This document shows positions 61,877 through 64,000 of a DNA stretch of 64,000 nt, one piece after another (positions within the stretch are counted from its first letter, which is position 1; every line of letters begins with the position of its first letter). Position numbers and translations under genes: made by a program. The DNA is from Symbiodinium natans (Eukaryota > Sar > Dinophyceae > Suessiales > Symbiodiniaceae), in the NCBI GenBank assembly GCA_905221605.1, contig CAJNDS010002174.1, positions 549,858-613,857 of the forward strand, read 5' to 3'. The notes below the pieces were generated by a model, which saw only the letters and a program-made list of their open reading frames with translations, was not told where the DNA came from and did no database searches.

Positions 61877-64000
61877 TATCTCAACTATCTAAACCAGGGG
61901 GGTTTAGATAGTTTAGATAGTTTAGATAGTTGGGTGAGAGGCCTAAACTACCTAAACTATCTAAACTATCTAAACCAGTGGGGTTTAGATAGTTTAGATA
62001 GTTTAGATAGTTGGGGGAGAGGCCTAAACTACCTAAACTATCTAAACCAATGGGGTTTAGATAGTTTAGATAGTTTAGATCGTTGGGTGAGAGGCCTAAA
62101 CTCCCTAAACTATCTAAACTATCTAAACCGGGGGGGGTTTACATAGTTTAGATAGTTTAGATAGTTGGGGGAGAGAGGCCTCAACTACCTAAACTATCTA
62201 AACTATCTAAACCAGGGGGGTTTAGATAGTTTAGATAGTTTAGATAGTTGGGGGAGAGAGGCCTCAACTACCTAAACGATCTAAACTATCTAAACCAGGG
62301 GGGTTTAGATAGGTTAGATAGTTTAGATAGTTTAGGTAGTTTAGGTAGTTTAGGTAGTTTGGGGGGGGAGGTTGGGTCCCGGGTGGAGCCCAAAACTACC
62401 TAAACTATCTAAACTATCTAAACCAAGGGTCCCCCCAATACTAAATTACGAGCCCGTGCCTTCCCCCAATACTAAATTTCGAGCCCGGGGGTTTAGATAG
62501 TTTAGATAGTTTACATAGTTTAGATAATTTTGGGGGTAGGTTGGGTCACGGGTGGAGCCCAAAACTACCTAAACTATCTAAACTATTTAAATTATCTAAA
62601 CTATCTAAACCAAGGGTTCCCCCAATACTAAATTACGAGCCCGGGCCTTCCCCCAATACTAAATTACGAGCCCGGGCCTTCCCCCAATACTAAATTACGA
62701 GCCCGGGCCTTCCCCCAATACTAAATTACGAGCCCGGGCCTTCCCCCAATACTAAATTACGAGCCCGGCCTTCCCCCAATACTAAATTACGAGCCCGGGC
62801 CTTCCCCCAATACTAAATTACGAGCCCGGGCCTTCCCCCAATACTAAATTACGAGCCCGGGGGTTTAGATAGTTTAGATAGTTTACATAGTTTAGATCAT
62901 TTTGGTGGTAGGTTGGGTCATGGGTGGAGCCCAAAACTACCTAAACTATCTAAACTACTTAAATTATCTAAACTATCTAAACCAAGGGTCCCCCCAATAC
63001 TAAATTACGAGCCCGGCCCCCCCCCAATACTAAATTACGAGCCCGGCCCCCCCCCAATACTACTTTACGAGCCGGGCCCCCCCCAATACTAAATTTCGAG
63101 CCCGGGCCTCCCCCCAATACTAAATTACGAGCCCGGGCCTCCCCCCAATACTAAATTACCAGCCCGGGCCTTCCCCCAATATTACATTACGAGCCCGGGC
63201 CTTCCCCCAATACTAAATTACGAGCCCGGGCCTTCCCCAAATACTAAATTACGAGCCCGGGCCTTCCCCCAATACTAAATTACGAGCCCGGGCCTTCCCC
63301 AAATACTAAATTACGAGCCCGGGCCTTCCCCCAATACTAAATTACAAGCCCGGGGGTTTGGATGTTTAGATAGTTTACATAGTTTAGATAATTTTGGTGG
63401 TAGGTTGGGTCACGGGTGGAGCCCAAAACTACCTAAACTATCTAAACTATTTAAACTATCTAAACTATATAAACTATCTAAACCAGGGGGGTTTAGATAG
63501 TTTAGATAGTTTAGATAGTTGGGGGAGAGGCCTAAACTATTTAAACTATCTAAACTATCTAAACCGAGGGGTTTAGATAGTTTAGATAGTTTAGATAGTT
63601 GGGGGAGAGGCCTAAACTATTTAAACTATCTAAACTATCTAAACCGGGGGGCTTTAGATAGTTTAGATAGTTTAGATAGTTGGGGGAGAGGCCTAAACTA
63701 CCTAAACTATCTAAACTATCTAAACCAGGGGGGGGGGTTTAGATAGTTTAGATAGTTTAGATAGTTTAGATAGTTTAGATAGTTTAGATAGTTTAGATAG
63801 TTGAGGGGGGGGGGTTGGGTCTAAACCAGGGGGGTTTAGATAGTTTAGATAGTTTAGATAGTTGGGGCAGAGGCCTAAACTACCTAAACTATCTAAACTA
63901 TCTAAACCGGGGGGGTGGTTTAGATAGTTTGGGGGGGAGGTTGGTCCCGGGTGGAGCCCAAAACTACCTAAACTACCTAAACTCCCTAAACTATCTAAAC
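61877..64000. repeat. palindromic GTTTAGATA satellite
   Basis: Arrays of the nonamer GTTTAGATA and of its complement TATCTAAAC alternate, each pair separated by an AGGGGGG or GGGGAGAGGCC spacer, giving hairpin-forming units of about 80-90 bp that run to the window edge. Translations are repetitive (LNYLNYLN) and not real proteins. A higher-order unit with GGTTGGGTCACGGGTGGAGC recurs at about 62380, 62545, 62910, 63400 and 63930. Confidence 0.95.
62429..63355. repeat. 31-bp tandem repeat in three blocks
   Basis: The unit is CTTCCCCCAATACTAAATTA followed by CGAGCCCGGGC. Blocks have 2 (62429-62489), 8 (62609-62862) and 12 units (62988-63355), each enclosed by GTTTAGATA inverted arrays. The most regular units are identical. 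Confidence 0.95.

Noticed and set aside
61877-63355. CRISPR array
   Set aside because: The 31-bp units are directly adjacent without unique spacers and lie in a eukaryotic satellite.
61934-63746. Open frames translating to LNYLNYLN or SLDSLDS repeats
   Set aside because: They are mechanical translations of the GTTTAGATA satellite; frames exist in several phases and both strands.
1-64000. Dinoflagellate spliced-leader relics or spliced-leader genes
   Set aside because: I scanned for the conserved ATTTTGGCTCAAG portion on both strands and did not find it; an exact computational search would be decisive.

Overview
The window looks like nuclear DNA of a dinoflagellate, most likely a Symbiodiniaceae or Suessiales type. 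The reasons are: (1) dozens of interstitial arrays of the TTTAGGG telomere-type heptamer in both orientations; (2) one gene that can be reconstructed completely, an aldo/keto reductase, with introns that start with GC, GT and apparently GA; (3) short introns that carry terminal inverted repeats and occur as dispersed copies, which is the signature of introner elements; (4) long blocks of coding fragments on a single strand. No bacterial operons, CRISPR arrays, rRNA or tRNA genes were recognised by eye. The species assignment is an inference.

Layout. About 1.5-9.7 kb and 12.1-16.9 kb hold two minus-strand multi-exon genes (or gene groups) of unknown function. Their exons are separated by telomere-like arrays. 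The first ends in a region resembling a large dinoflagellate hypothetical family (GDDATF, GDWKYFRE, CHHC and HNLYLG motifs) and contains a two-exon unit repeated six times (7.4-8.8 kb). Between the two lies a block of five roughly 310-440 bp repeats (10.3-12.0 kb). About 17-22 kb is mostly non-coding, with mobile-element relics. From about 22.7 to 61.7 kb I find many short plus-strand exon-like segments (39-105 nt), mostly encoding charged helical peptides, each embedded between telomere-like arrays and several with plausible AG|...|GT or |GC borders. In their midst, at 47,646-49,664, is an intact 8-exon aldo/keto reductase of 358 codons. At least six of its seven introns are related to repeat families found elsewhere in the window.

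Mobile elements. Several short inverted-repeat families recur: A (CCTTGGGGACC ends), B (CTAGGATGCCCAGTA ends), C (CTTAGTAG/CTAAG), D (CTCGATCAGTG, ~100 bp, twice nested in other elements), E (ACTTGGAGGTTCA ends), F (GGGGTCGGA, with 1-4 internal ~43-bp units) and single elements. Families A, B and C supply the introns of the reductase. In families B and E, copies with and without a TTTAGGG array can be compared, which suggests that arrays arise inside mobile elements from a pre-existing TTTAGG seed.

The last 2.1 kb (61.88-64.0 kb) is a satellite built from inverted GTTTAGATA arrays interleaved with three blocks (2, 8 and 12 units) of a 31-bp repeat. Most of the window is non-coding. Exon borders outside the reductase are approximate and function is mostly unknown.
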